Of a DNA stretch of 64,000 nt, positions 35,889 to 41,761 are shown one piece after another (the stretch's first letter is position 1; each line of letters starts with the position of its first letter). The position numbers and the translations under genes are program-made. Source of the DNA: Soonwooa buanensis (GTDB taxonomy: Bacteria; Bacteroidota; Bacteroidia; Flavobacteriales; Weeksellaceae); the NCBI RefSeq assembly GCF_900167905.1, contig NZ_FUYZ01000002.1, forward strand, positions 186,001-250,000, given 5' to 3'. The notes beneath the pieces were generated by a model. That model was not told the DNA's origin and did not search any database. It worked only from the letters and a program-made list of their open reading frames with translations.

Positions 35889-36014
35889 ACTAAATTGATT
35901 TATAATTATGATGTATTCAAGAAGTCTGCCATTAATCAGACGATGCTAAAATTTTTAATTTTTTAAGAGAGTGAATTTTGGCGGGAAAATTGTTGTGCTT
36001 TAACAAAAATTAAA

Positions 36015-36563
36015 ATGAAAAATAAAAGTTTAAAAAAAGTAATGTTCGCCGTTGCTGGCGTTGGTGTTATTGCTGGGTTATTGGCTTGCTCGGGAAAAAA
36101 AGCAATGAGCAATAATTTGCAGGTGGTTCAAAATTTTGATGCCGACAAATATTTGGGAACCTGGTATGAGGTGGCACGTTTTGATTTTAAATTTGAAAAA
36201 GATTTAAAAAACGTGACCGCAAATTATTCCAAACGCGAGGATGGCAAAATTAAAGTGGTTAATAAAGGCTTCAATTTTGTAAAAAATAAATGGGAAGAAG
36301 CCACAGGAAAGGCCAAATTTGTAGGTTCTGAAAATGAAGCAGCATTGAAAGTCTCATTTTTCGGACCTTTTTATTCTGAATATAACGTCGTAATGATGGA
36401 ACCCGATTATCAGACAGCCCTCATTTTTGGTGAAAGCACCGATTATATGTGGATGCTTTCTAGAACAAAATCAATTCCTGAAGCAACCAAACAGAGGTAC
36501 ATAGAATTTGCTCAAAAGCACGGCTACGACACTTCAAAATTGGTATGGACGCAGCAAGATTAA
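36015..36563 (+). CDS. Lipocalin (Blc-type lipoprotein)
   Basis: A 182-residue outer-membrane-type lipocalin with a lipoprotein signal (AGLLACSGKK, Cys about 25), the first lipocalin signature DKYLGTWYEVARFDFKFE, the VTANYSKREDGKIKVVNKGF strands and the later signature YNVVMMEPDYQTALIFGES. Bacterial lipocalins bind fatty acids or lysophospholipids and are usually stress-induced. It lies between the radical SAM gene and its normal DUF4130 partner, three bases before the latter, an unusual insertion that links lipid stress to the repair pair. Confidence 0.92.
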   Translation: MKNKSLKKVMFAVAGVGVIAGLLACSGKKAMSNNLQVVQNFDADKYLGTWYEVARFDFKFEKDLKNVTANYSKREDGKIKVVNKGFNFVKNKWEEATGKAKFVGSENEAALKVSFFGPFYSEYNVVMMEPDYQTALIFGESTDYMWMLSRTKSIPEATKQRYIEFAQKHGYDTSKLVWTQQD

Positions 36564-36566
36564 ATA

Positions 36567-37331
36567 ATGATTTATAGTTTTGATGGAAGTTACCAAGGTT
36601 TTCTAACCGCCTTATTCGAAAGTTTTGAACGCAAACATTTCGAGGTGAGCTTAGTGGTACAAGATGATTTTTTTGCGCCGCTCTTTGAGGAAGTTTTTGA
36701 TGTAGTTACGGATTTCCAAAAAGCCCAACGTGTACAAAAAGGTTTACACAAAGTATGTTCACCAAAACACAAAACAGATATTTTTAAAGTCTTCTTGTCT
36801 GAAAAACCCGAAGCTTGGAAGGCTTTAATATATATCGTTCAGAAACAATTTTTAGGAAAAAAAGATATTTTAGATAATTATGGGGATGCACAGATATTGC
36901 TGTTTCACAAAACGTTAACCAGCGTCGATCGGGAGCGCCACCGCATGAAAGCTTTTGTTCGGTTTCAAAAGAGTGAAGATGGTATGTTTTATTGTATGAT
37001 CGAGCCTGATTTCAATGTTTTACCTCTAATTTCAGATTTTTTTAGAAAGCGATATGCAGATCAAAAATGGCTTATTTATGACGTAAAACGAAAATACGGC
37101 GTTCTATATGATCAGCAAACACTCTCGGAAGTGTATTTAACACCCCATCAACAAAACGCATTAACAAATTCCGAAAACATCATAAGCTTTGATGAAACGG
37201 AAGAAAAATATCAAACCTTGTGGCAACAGTATTTCAAAAGCACCAATATTGAAGCCCGAAAAAACATGAAACTCCACCTGCAACACGTTCCAAGGCGGTA
37301 TTGGAAGTATTTGGTGGAGAAACAAATGTGA
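36567..37331 (+). CDS. DUF4130/TIGR03915 DNA metabolism protein
   Basis: A 254-residue protein with the family start YSFDGSYQGFLTALFESFER and the middle DRERHRMKAFVRFQKSEDGM, FYCMIEPDFNVLPLISDFFR, and the end VPRRYWKYLVEKQM. The second half resembles the uracil-DNA glycosylase-like DUF4130 domain. It normally forms a two-gene unit with the radical SAM protein at 34397; here a lipocalin gene separates them, but all three are on the plus strand. It is the last recognised gene before a repeat-rich gene-poor stretch. Confidence 0.88.
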   Translation: MIYSFDGSYQGFLTALFESFERKHFEVSLVVQDDFFAPLFEEVFDVVTDFQKAQRVQKGLHKVCSPKHKTDIFKVFLSEKPEAWKALIYIVQKQFLGKKDILDNYGDAQILLFHKTLTSVDRERHRMKAFVRFQKSEDGMFYCMIEPDFNVLPLISDFFRKRYADQKWLIYDVKRKYGVLYDQQTLSEVYLTPHQQNALTNSENIISFDETEEKYQTLWQQYFKSTNIEARKNMKLHLQHVPRRYWKYLVEKQM

Positions 37332-38300
37332 TTAATTTGACACTTTATACTTTGAAAAAATGAATTGATAATTTTTGATTGTTCTAAAAAAAATAAATGC
37401 TCTTTAATTTGCATTAGTTTATATTAATATCTTGCGTCTGCTAGAAAAATATAAAATAATATTTCTTCACTTGCCTCAGCAAATAACATAACAAACATTA
37501 TAGTCAGCAGCCAACGCTACGGAGATTGCTTCCACCTGCCTGTTCTGAGTCTGTCGAAGGGCTACAGCAACTACCATCATATTGTGCCTATAATGTGGGG
37601 TTATGTTAAATGCTTCCCTAGTAACGGGCATAGCCCTTTTGCGCCTAGGCTTTGCCAACGCTTTTCTCCCAACCCACCCATTTTATAGGATGCACAAAAA
37701 AGATGCAGATAGAGTAGTCTTTTGCCAATCGTTACAGTCGCTTCTTGCGAGAAACTATTTTATAGATAATAAAAAAATAGTTCACGCAATCAGCCACTGT
37801 GCCTGTGCTGAGCCTGCCGAAGTACTCACGCGCATAGCAGTATTCATTCATTCCTATAGGAGCTTATGCCAACGCTTTGTTTCAATCCCAATTCAAAAAT
37901 ACGCTAGTTTCATAGGCAAATAGTTTCAGTGTATTTTTTCATCGGCCTTTACAATATCCAACAAAGCTCCTTCCGTCAATTAGTCATACAGCTATCTTTT
38001 CCAACGCTCATCATATTTAGTTCTTGTATCTAGATGCTCGGTTCTTGAATCTTTTCTCAAGCATCTTTTTTGTGCGAGCTTATCTACCCATTTTTACCAG
38101 AGATTCCCAAAGCTAAATCCAAGCTTCTCCAGTTCCTTCACAATAGGTATATGCAAGCATATCCCTACCAATACGTCACCGCATGCAGGAGTATATCGCC
38201 AAAGCAAATTTCAACTGCCATATACACCTGCCTTTTCCATTGCTCACCGTTCTTTGCCAAGCATCTTCCCACACCTTTTAATTATCGTTTACCCTAGAAT
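37332..38300. other. Repeat-rich region without a credible gene
   Basis: About 1 kb with higher GC than the surroundings. Open frames (for example 37603-37923, 106 codons) are compositionally odd, rich in Cys, His and Ala, and carry translated dispersed repeats (CACAEPAEV), so they are treated as chance. Two copies of the GAGCCTGCCGAAG-type repeat occur (37543-37560 as TCTGAGTCTGTCGAAGGG and 37808-37825 as GCTGAGCCTGCCGAAGTA). A 125-base palindrome lies at 37484-37608. The stretch looks like an accumulation point of dispersed repeats. Confidence 0.6.
37484..37608. repeat. 125-bp attC-like imperfect palindrome
   Basis: Left arm TAACATAAC-AAA-CATTATAG (37484-37503) pairs perfectly with right arm CTATAATG-TGGG-GTTATGTTA (37588-37608), leaving unequal 3- and 4-base spacers in the arms and an 84-base centre. 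Two box pairs with an asymmetric spacer and a long variable centre recall integron attC sites. The outer box GTTATGT fits GTTRRRY except at one position. No integron integrase is in the window. Confidence 0.6.
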
Positions 38301-38376
38301 ATTAGTTTTTTTAGCATAATCATAAGAAGAAATGGAAGCCGAACTTCGGCCAAAAAATAAAAAAAGAAAAAAAGAT

Positions 38377-38507
38377 AGGGGGCTTCCTAATCCAGCCGCT
38401 ATATTGTGTAAAGGTCAAGCCCTACGGGTTTTTGCAAAAAGATTTTTGCATCTAAAATATATGCAAAAACTTTTAGCAAAAAACCTTGACACAATGCCAC
38501 GCCCCCT
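38377..38507. repeat. Nested palindrome before the DUF6943 gene
   Basis: Four pairs of arms are nested: AGGGGGC (38377-38383) with GCCCCCT (38501-38507), ATTGTGT (38403-38409) with ACACAAT (38489-38495), TTTTGC (38430-38435) with GCAAAA (38476-38481), and TTTTTGCAT (38443-38451) with ATGCAAAAA (38461-38469) around a 9-base loop. The order and spacing allow one long folded structure of about 130 bases. It could be an origin for strand processing (oriT, single-strand origin) or a structured RNA leader. Confidence 0.7.
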
Positions 38508-38604
38508 TACAAGAGGGCTTTCTTTTTTTCTTTTTTTTTCGGTTTTTTTCTTCGTTTTCTTTTGAAAAATTTTCGGCGCAGCATAAAATTTTAAATCTCA
38601 AGCC

Positions 38605-39030
38605 ATGACAAATTTTAAAGTACGTACGTACAATTCTGAAAAAGAAACGCCCGAAAATGCTCTATTTATCCTTTCAAGAGGACACAACGCAGGAAAACCA
38701 TTGTTTGAACCTTGCCCCAACTGTTTTATCCTGTATTGCAACGACCAAGAAGAACGCGAAAACCTGTACTGGACATTTTTTACACTTTGGAAAAATGGCT
38801 TTTTTCATCCTTATTTATGCGGAAGTGTGATTGAAATGCTTCGTTTGTTTGAACTTAAGAAAATTATACAAAATTTCATCATTCCTAGTCTTAAGAAGAT
38901 GGAGCAGAACGCCAAAATCCTTTTCGACATCAAAGCCGTTTATCAGTTAGAACAAAAGTTTACTGAGCAACTCAAGCAGCTTTCCGAACTTCGTTCTGTT
39001 CTAGTGCGAAAGTATTATTTTCAAATCTAA
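38605..39030 (+). CDS. DUF6943-like protein of mobile elements
   Basis: A 141-residue soluble protein beginning TNFKVRTYNSEKETPENALF, then FILSRGHNAGKPLFEPCPNC and FILYCNDQEERENLYWTFFT, LWKNGFFHPYLCGSVIEMLR. This pattern is recognised as the DUF6943 family, frequent in Bacteroidota conjugative elements. Two cysteines (CPNC) could bind metal. The C-terminal third is a charged coiled helix. A long nested palindrome lies about 100 bases upstream and a clear terminator follows, so it is a single-gene unit. Function unknown. Confidence 0.7.
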   Translation: MTNFKVRTYNSEKETPENALFILSRGHNAGKPLFEPCPNCFILYCNDQEERENLYWTFFTLWKNGFFHPYLCGSVIEMLRLFELKKIIQNFIIPSLKKMEQNAKILFDIKAVYQLEQKFTEQLKQLSELRSVLVRKYYFQI

Positions 39031-39064
39031 TAAGATTTAAGAATTCAGTATTTAAAACAAAATA

Positions 39065-39095
39065 TAGCCTCTCAAAATTCTGAGAGGCTATTTTG
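39065..39095 (+). terminator. Terminator after the DUF6943 gene
   Basis: TAGCCTCTCA, loop AAATTC, TGAGAGGCTA, then TTTTG. A 10-bp perfect stem 35 bases after the stop codon. The pairing also allows use by the converging operon on the other strand. Confidence 0.85.
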
Positions 39096-39114
39096 TTCTT
39101 AGTCACCACAACTT

Positions 39115-39300
39115 TTAGAACTTGTTTTTTAATAATTTAATAAGAAATTTTAGTAATAATGTCATCAAAAAACTGGAAGCACCTCCTAATCCTGCGAGTA
39201 AAATGGTTTTGATCAGGTCTTCGGTTTGTATATTGACAAATATCGTTAGTAGAGTACCAAATGCTGTACTTAGTTTAGTCGAATTATCTAAATAATTCAT
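39115..39300 (-). CDS. Small membrane protein of the DUF5675 operon
   Basis: A 61-residue protein with two hydrophobic helices (LSTAFGTLLTIFVNI, about 10-24, and IKTILLAGLGGASSFLMTLL, about 30-49) and a basic C-terminus (KFLIKLLKNKF). Size and topology resemble small phage holins. It is the last gene of a four-gene minus-strand operon, 31 bases after the 70-residue gene. The holin comparison rests on topology only. Confidence 0.65.
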   Translation of the reverse strand: MNYLDNSTKLSTAFGTLLTIFVNIQTEDLIKTILLAGLGGASSFLMTLLLKFLIKLLKNKF

Positions 39301-39331
39301 CGATAGTTGATGTTAATTCTAGGAACGAATT

Positions 39332-39544
39332 TTAATCATCCCTATAAACTGCTGTTTGACTGATCGCGGATGCGATTCCTCCAGCAACCGCAATATATCC
39401 AGCTATTGTTATTACAATTGCTGGCAGCGAAACGGGAGCTGTCGCAATAACACTTCCTACAGCTGTAAGCACTAAACCTAAATTTCTTATTGTTTTAAAG
39501 AATTTTGGAGTAGGCTCCTGCATTCTTTCCATTACTTTTTTCAT
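39332..39544 (-). CDS. Small membrane protein of the DUF5675 operon
   Basis: A 70-residue protein with a basic N-terminus (KKVMERMQEPTPKFFKTIRN), followed by two glycine- and alanine-rich membrane helices (LGLVLTAVGSVIATAPVSL and IVITIAGYIAVAGGIASAI). Its ATG overlaps the DUF5675 stop by four bases (ATGA), so the two are translated together. Helices of this kind occur in holin-like and pore-forming peptides. No other function can be read from it. Confidence 0.7.
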   Translation of the reverse strand: MKKVMERMQEPTPKFFKTIRNLGLVLTAVGSVIATAPVSLPAIVITIAGYIAVAGGIASAISQTAVYRDD

Positions 39545-39945
39545 GTCGTTGATTTTTTAATTGTTAGATTAATTACAAAGCCTTTTTCTAGATATGGAAA
39601 AAGTATATTTTTCAATCGCTCAAAGGCAATCCGTGAACGGATTCCTTTTCCTTCTCCAGTCAGCTCCGAAACTGGAGCAATGCAACCATTTAATTCCTTC
39701 AAAGCATTATTGGCAGGATGAAAGAGAATTAAATCTCTGTTTTTTACATTCCGTACTTCTAAATGCCATTTGAATTTTGGACTAAAACGCTTTTTAACTC
39801 GATACAAACCTTCTGGAATACATGAAATTCTTCTTTGGTTATTTTTCCAAGCTAATTCAATCGTCTTGCAGATCTCTTTGTCCTCAAAGTATAAAGTCCC
39901 ATTAGTGCCTGATACATGATATTGACGTTCTAAAACTAATTTCAT
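39541..39945 (-). CDS. DUF5675 family protein
   Basis: A 134-residue protein (start ATG 39943-39945 preferred over a TTG at 39961, because it begins MKLVLERQYHVSGTNG as the family does). Typical segments are TIELAWKNNQRRISCIPEGL, YRVKKRFSPKFKWHLEVRNV and FHPANNALKELNGCIAP. The last holds H76 and C88 in an H...GCI arrangement that recalls the L,D-transpeptidase HG...HGC site, an inference that would make it a cell-wall enzyme. No signal peptide is seen. It is followed with overlap by two small membrane proteins, as a lytic or export module would be. Confidence 0.8.
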   Translation of the reverse strand: MKLVLERQYHVSGTNGTLYFEDKEICKTIELAWKNNQRRISCIPEGLYRVKKRFSPKFKWHLEVRNVKNRDLILFHPANNALKELNGCIAPVSELTGEGKGIRSRIAFERLKNILFPYLEKGFVINLTIKKSTT

Positions 39946-39955
39946 AATTAGAGCA

Positions 39956-40708
39956 TTAAACAACTACATCAATGATCTTTAAAGCATTAAAAGCTCCGTT
40001 TTTTAACGAATATTTTTCACCATTCACTTCTTGAAAGAACTCAATGCCTAAAGCTAAAAATAGAGGGTGTGTCGACAATTCGGGTAGCACAAGAGGAATG
40101 TCAATTGCAGCAGTTAAGGTATTGTCCCAAGGTAAAATGATACTTTCTCCAATGGGAGCAACATAAACTTCCGCTTCGAAATCAATATCCATTGCAGCTG
40201 CAGTCAATTTAAAATGAGTTGTACCCCCAGGAGCGGCAATCATTTTCGCTGGAACGAACGGATCAAAATTTACACCTGCTTCACCTGTAGGTCGATCCAA
40301 TGTTTTATTCCACGGAGCATAAACAGTGTTTCCTAATTTTCCATTAGCATTGAAATCGAAATTCATAAGAAGTTCCGCTTCACCATCAATAACATTTCTG
40401 AGTCCTCTAGGATTAACAGCATCTAGTTTGATAACTTCGACCATCTTTTTTGTCAAACGACTTACCATTCGACTATCATTGATGTTCTGAAGTAATTGAC
40501 GTATAGAATTTCGTAGAACTTTTCCAGCTTTACCTGCACGCCCAAACTCTGCATTGTTTTCTCGCGTTCTTTGGAAAGCGGGATCATTGCGGATTCTTTC
40601 AGCAGATACGCCTCCTTTTTCTCGGGCTAAATAGCCTTCCTTAGACTTGTAAAAAGTGATGCCTCCAATAGTACCATCCAGTTTTACAATACTTTTTTGT
40701 CTTGCCAT
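39956..40708 (-). CDS. Unknown 250-residue protein, first gene of the DUF5675 operon
   Basis: A 250-residue protein. The N-terminal third is basic and well patterned (ARQKSIVKLDGTIGGITFYK, EGYLAREKGGVSAERIRNDP, FQRTRENNAEFGRAGKAGKV), with positively charged helices up to about residue 95. The rest is rich in beta strands and hydrophobic residues (MIAAPGGTTHFKLTAAAMDI, ESIILPWDNTLTAAIDIPLV). It has no signal peptide. Similar proteins occur in multiple copies near DUF5675 genes in flavobacteria, as far as can be recalled. A DNA- or wall-binding base with a C-terminal effector-like part is possible; function unknown. Confidence 0.75.
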   Translation of the reverse strand: MARQKSIVKLDGTIGGITFYKSKEGYLAREKGGVSAERIRNDPAFQRTRENNAEFGRAGKAGKVLRNSIRQLLQNINDSRMVSRLTKKMVEVIKLDAVNPRGLRNVIDGEAELLMNFDFNANGKLGNTVYAPWNKTLDRPTGEAGVNFDPFVPAKMIAAPGGTTHFKLTAAAMDIDFEAEVYVAPIGESIILPWDNTLTAAIDIPLVLPELSTHPLFLALGIEFFQEVNGEKYSLKNGAFNALKIIDVVV

Positions 40709-41038
40709 TGTAATAAGATTTAAGATTAATACGCATTTAATTACACTTCAATCTTAGGCTGTTGCAACATGATTTAGATTGATTTGAAGACAAATGTTGC
40801 ATTATATAAAGTAAATTCAAAGAGAGCGCTATACCGTATGTCCTAATGTGAATACTTTGTCCATAACAATATCAAATGATCACTCCCAAAAAGACATAAC
40901 TTGCATGTAGTTAAGTTATAAGTACGTCTAATCCCATTTAAGTTTAACCTATGAAATCGCCACGACCAAAATTATTGTACAAACAAACACCTAAGTAGAG
41001 TGTGATAACATATGGTACTAAAAAATAAGCATCTACAT
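40709..41038. other. Divergent intergenic region
   Basis: About 330 bases between the DUF5675 operon and the small DNA-binding gene. A short inverted repeat, ATAACTT with AAGTTAT, lies at about 40904-40921. No gene or paired promoter boxes were recognised. Confidence 0.5.
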
Positions 41039-41242
41039 ATGAAAAAGGATCTGACTAGAATATGCATATATGCTAAAGACATCCAGCGGATAACAGGGAA
41101 GAGTTACCGACAAAGTACACGGCTAGTCCATAAAATAAAAGCAGAACTGAACAAACAACCCAGTGAATATCTAACTATTGAAGAGTTTTGCGCTTATACT
41201 GGCATTAAGTATGAGCAATTAGCACACCTTATTATTGGATAG
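41039..41242 (+). CDS. Small DNA-binding protein at the element end
   Basis: A 67-residue protein starting at the ATG 41039 (an upstream ATG at 41012 adds nine residues that do not look conserved). It has two helix-turn-helix-like halves: IYAKDIQRITGKSYRQSTRL VHKIK and YLTIEEFCAYTGIKYEQLAH. The pattern of a kinked first helix and basic recognition helix is that of small regulators or directionality factors found near the ends of Bacteroidota elements. The gene ends 87 bases before the outward promoter at 41329. Confidence 0.7.
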   Translation: MKKDLTRICIYAKDIQRITGKSYRQSTRLVHKIKAELNKQPSEYLTIEEFCAYTGIKYEQLAHLIIG

Positions 41243-41328
41243 CCTCGATATATTAATAATGAAATACAAATATTTTGTTATGATACTGTGTGAGTTATAT
41301 AAACCTATTCAAAAAATAAAGTAGTAAA

Positions 41329-41360
41329 TTTGCAGATTGTTAAGAAATCTTTATCTTTGC
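41329..41360 (+). promoter_or_regulatory. Outward promoter at the right end of the element
   Basis: TTTG (41329-41332), exactly 19 bases, TATCTTTGC (41352-41360): a full consensus. A second -7-like TAAATTTGC overlaps at 41325-41333. It lies inside the element and reads rightward across attR into the two tRNA-Asp genes at 41520 and 41627, which have been cut off from the chromosomal promoter at 225-256. Confidence 0.75.
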
Positions 41361-41394
41361 ATCAATAAAAAATGACATTCTTTATATCAATTTG

Positions 41395-41418
41395 TTAATG
41401 ACCTATTCAGTGACCTAA
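41395..41418. repeat. Right arm-type repeat of the element
   Basis: Matches 22 of 24 bases of 471-494 (AGTGACCT-type unit twice, four bases apart). It lies 55 bases inside attR, while the left copy lies about 99 bases inside attL, on the same strand. Confidence 0.6.
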
Positions 41419-41472
41419 CAATTGAAGGAACAGTATAAAGCCTATGGATAGGATGTTTGTCAAAAAAGTACA

Positions 41473-41491
41473 AGTCCCGTCCGGATCGCAA
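41473..41491. repeat. attR core (19-bp direct repeat)
   Basis: AGTCCCGTCCGGATCGCAA, identical to 354-372, is a truncated tRNA-Asp 3' end. The sequence after it (AAAAGTTTTCAGTTACTTTT) matches the spacer between the next two tRNA genes, showing that this is the original chromosomal side. Confidence 0.9.
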
Positions 41492-41519
41492 AAAGTTTTC
41501 AGTTACTTTTCAAAAAACT

Positions 41520-41593
41520 GATCCGGTAGTTCAGCTGGTTAGAATGCCGCCCTGTCACGGCGGAGGTCGCGGGTTCGAGTCCCGTCCGGATCG
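41520..41593 (+). tRNA. tRNA-Asp (GTC), copy 2
   Basis: Identical in all 74 bases to copy 1, with anticodon GTC and no encoded CCA. It begins 28 bases after the attR core; the short AT spacer is nearly the same as that before copy 3, a mark of tandem duplication. Confidence 0.97.
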
Positions 41594-41626
41594 CAAAAAG
41601 TTTTATCAATTACTTTTCAAAAAATT

Positions 41627-41700
41627 GATCCGGTAGTTCAGCTGGTTAGAATGCCGCCCTGTCACGGCGGAGGTCGCGGGTTCGAGTCCCGTCCGGATCG
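41627..41700 (+). tRNA. tRNA-Asp (GTC), copy 3
   Basis: Identical to the other two copies. It is the last of the tandem set and is followed directly by a strong terminator. Confidence 0.97.
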
Positions 41701-41701
41701 C

Positions 41702-41733
41702 AAAAAAGCTTTCAGATTTCTGAAAGCTTTTTT
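41702..41733. terminator. Terminator after the tRNA-Asp genes
   Basis: AAAAAAGCTTTCAG, a 4-base loop and CTGAAAGCTTTTTT form a 14-bp stem. It ends the tRNA transcript and can also serve the converging lipoprotein gene. Confidence 0.9.
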
Positions 41734-41761
41734 CGTTTTATATTTAAAGATAGTTCTATTA

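Larger units (their letters stand above)
354..41491. mobile_element. 41-kb integrative element in tRNA-Asp
   Basis: The limits are two identical 19-bp copies of the tRNA-Asp 3' end (354-372 and 41473-41491). A tyrosine recombinase gene starts 250 bases inside the left end. A 24-bp repeat occurs just inside each end. RteC, a helix-turn-helix protein, a replication-type protein and a DnaC-like ATPase form a module seen in Bacteroidota conjugative and mobilisable elements. No relaxase, TraG/VirD4 or other tra gene is visible, so transfer would need a helper or has been lost. The cargo is mainly oxidative-stress and DNA-repair genes. Confidence 0.85.

Noticed and set aside
37484-37608. Calling this palindrome a true integron attC site
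   Set aside because: The outer boxes miss the GTTRRRY consensus at one base and no integron integrase or further array is visible, so only attC-like is claimed.
37603-37923. Open frame of 106 codons in the repeat-rich region
   Set aside because: Composition is odd, it contains a translated dispersed repeat, it starts inside the palindrome at 37484-37608, and no family is recognisable.
38332-38565. 77-codon frame over the nested palindrome
   Set aside because: Lysine runs and an F-rich tail come from homopolymers and the inverted repeats; no coding pattern.
41012-41038. Upstream ATG for the small DNA-binding protein
   Set aside because: The extra nine residues look unpatterned and the inner ATG at 41039 gives a more typical start.
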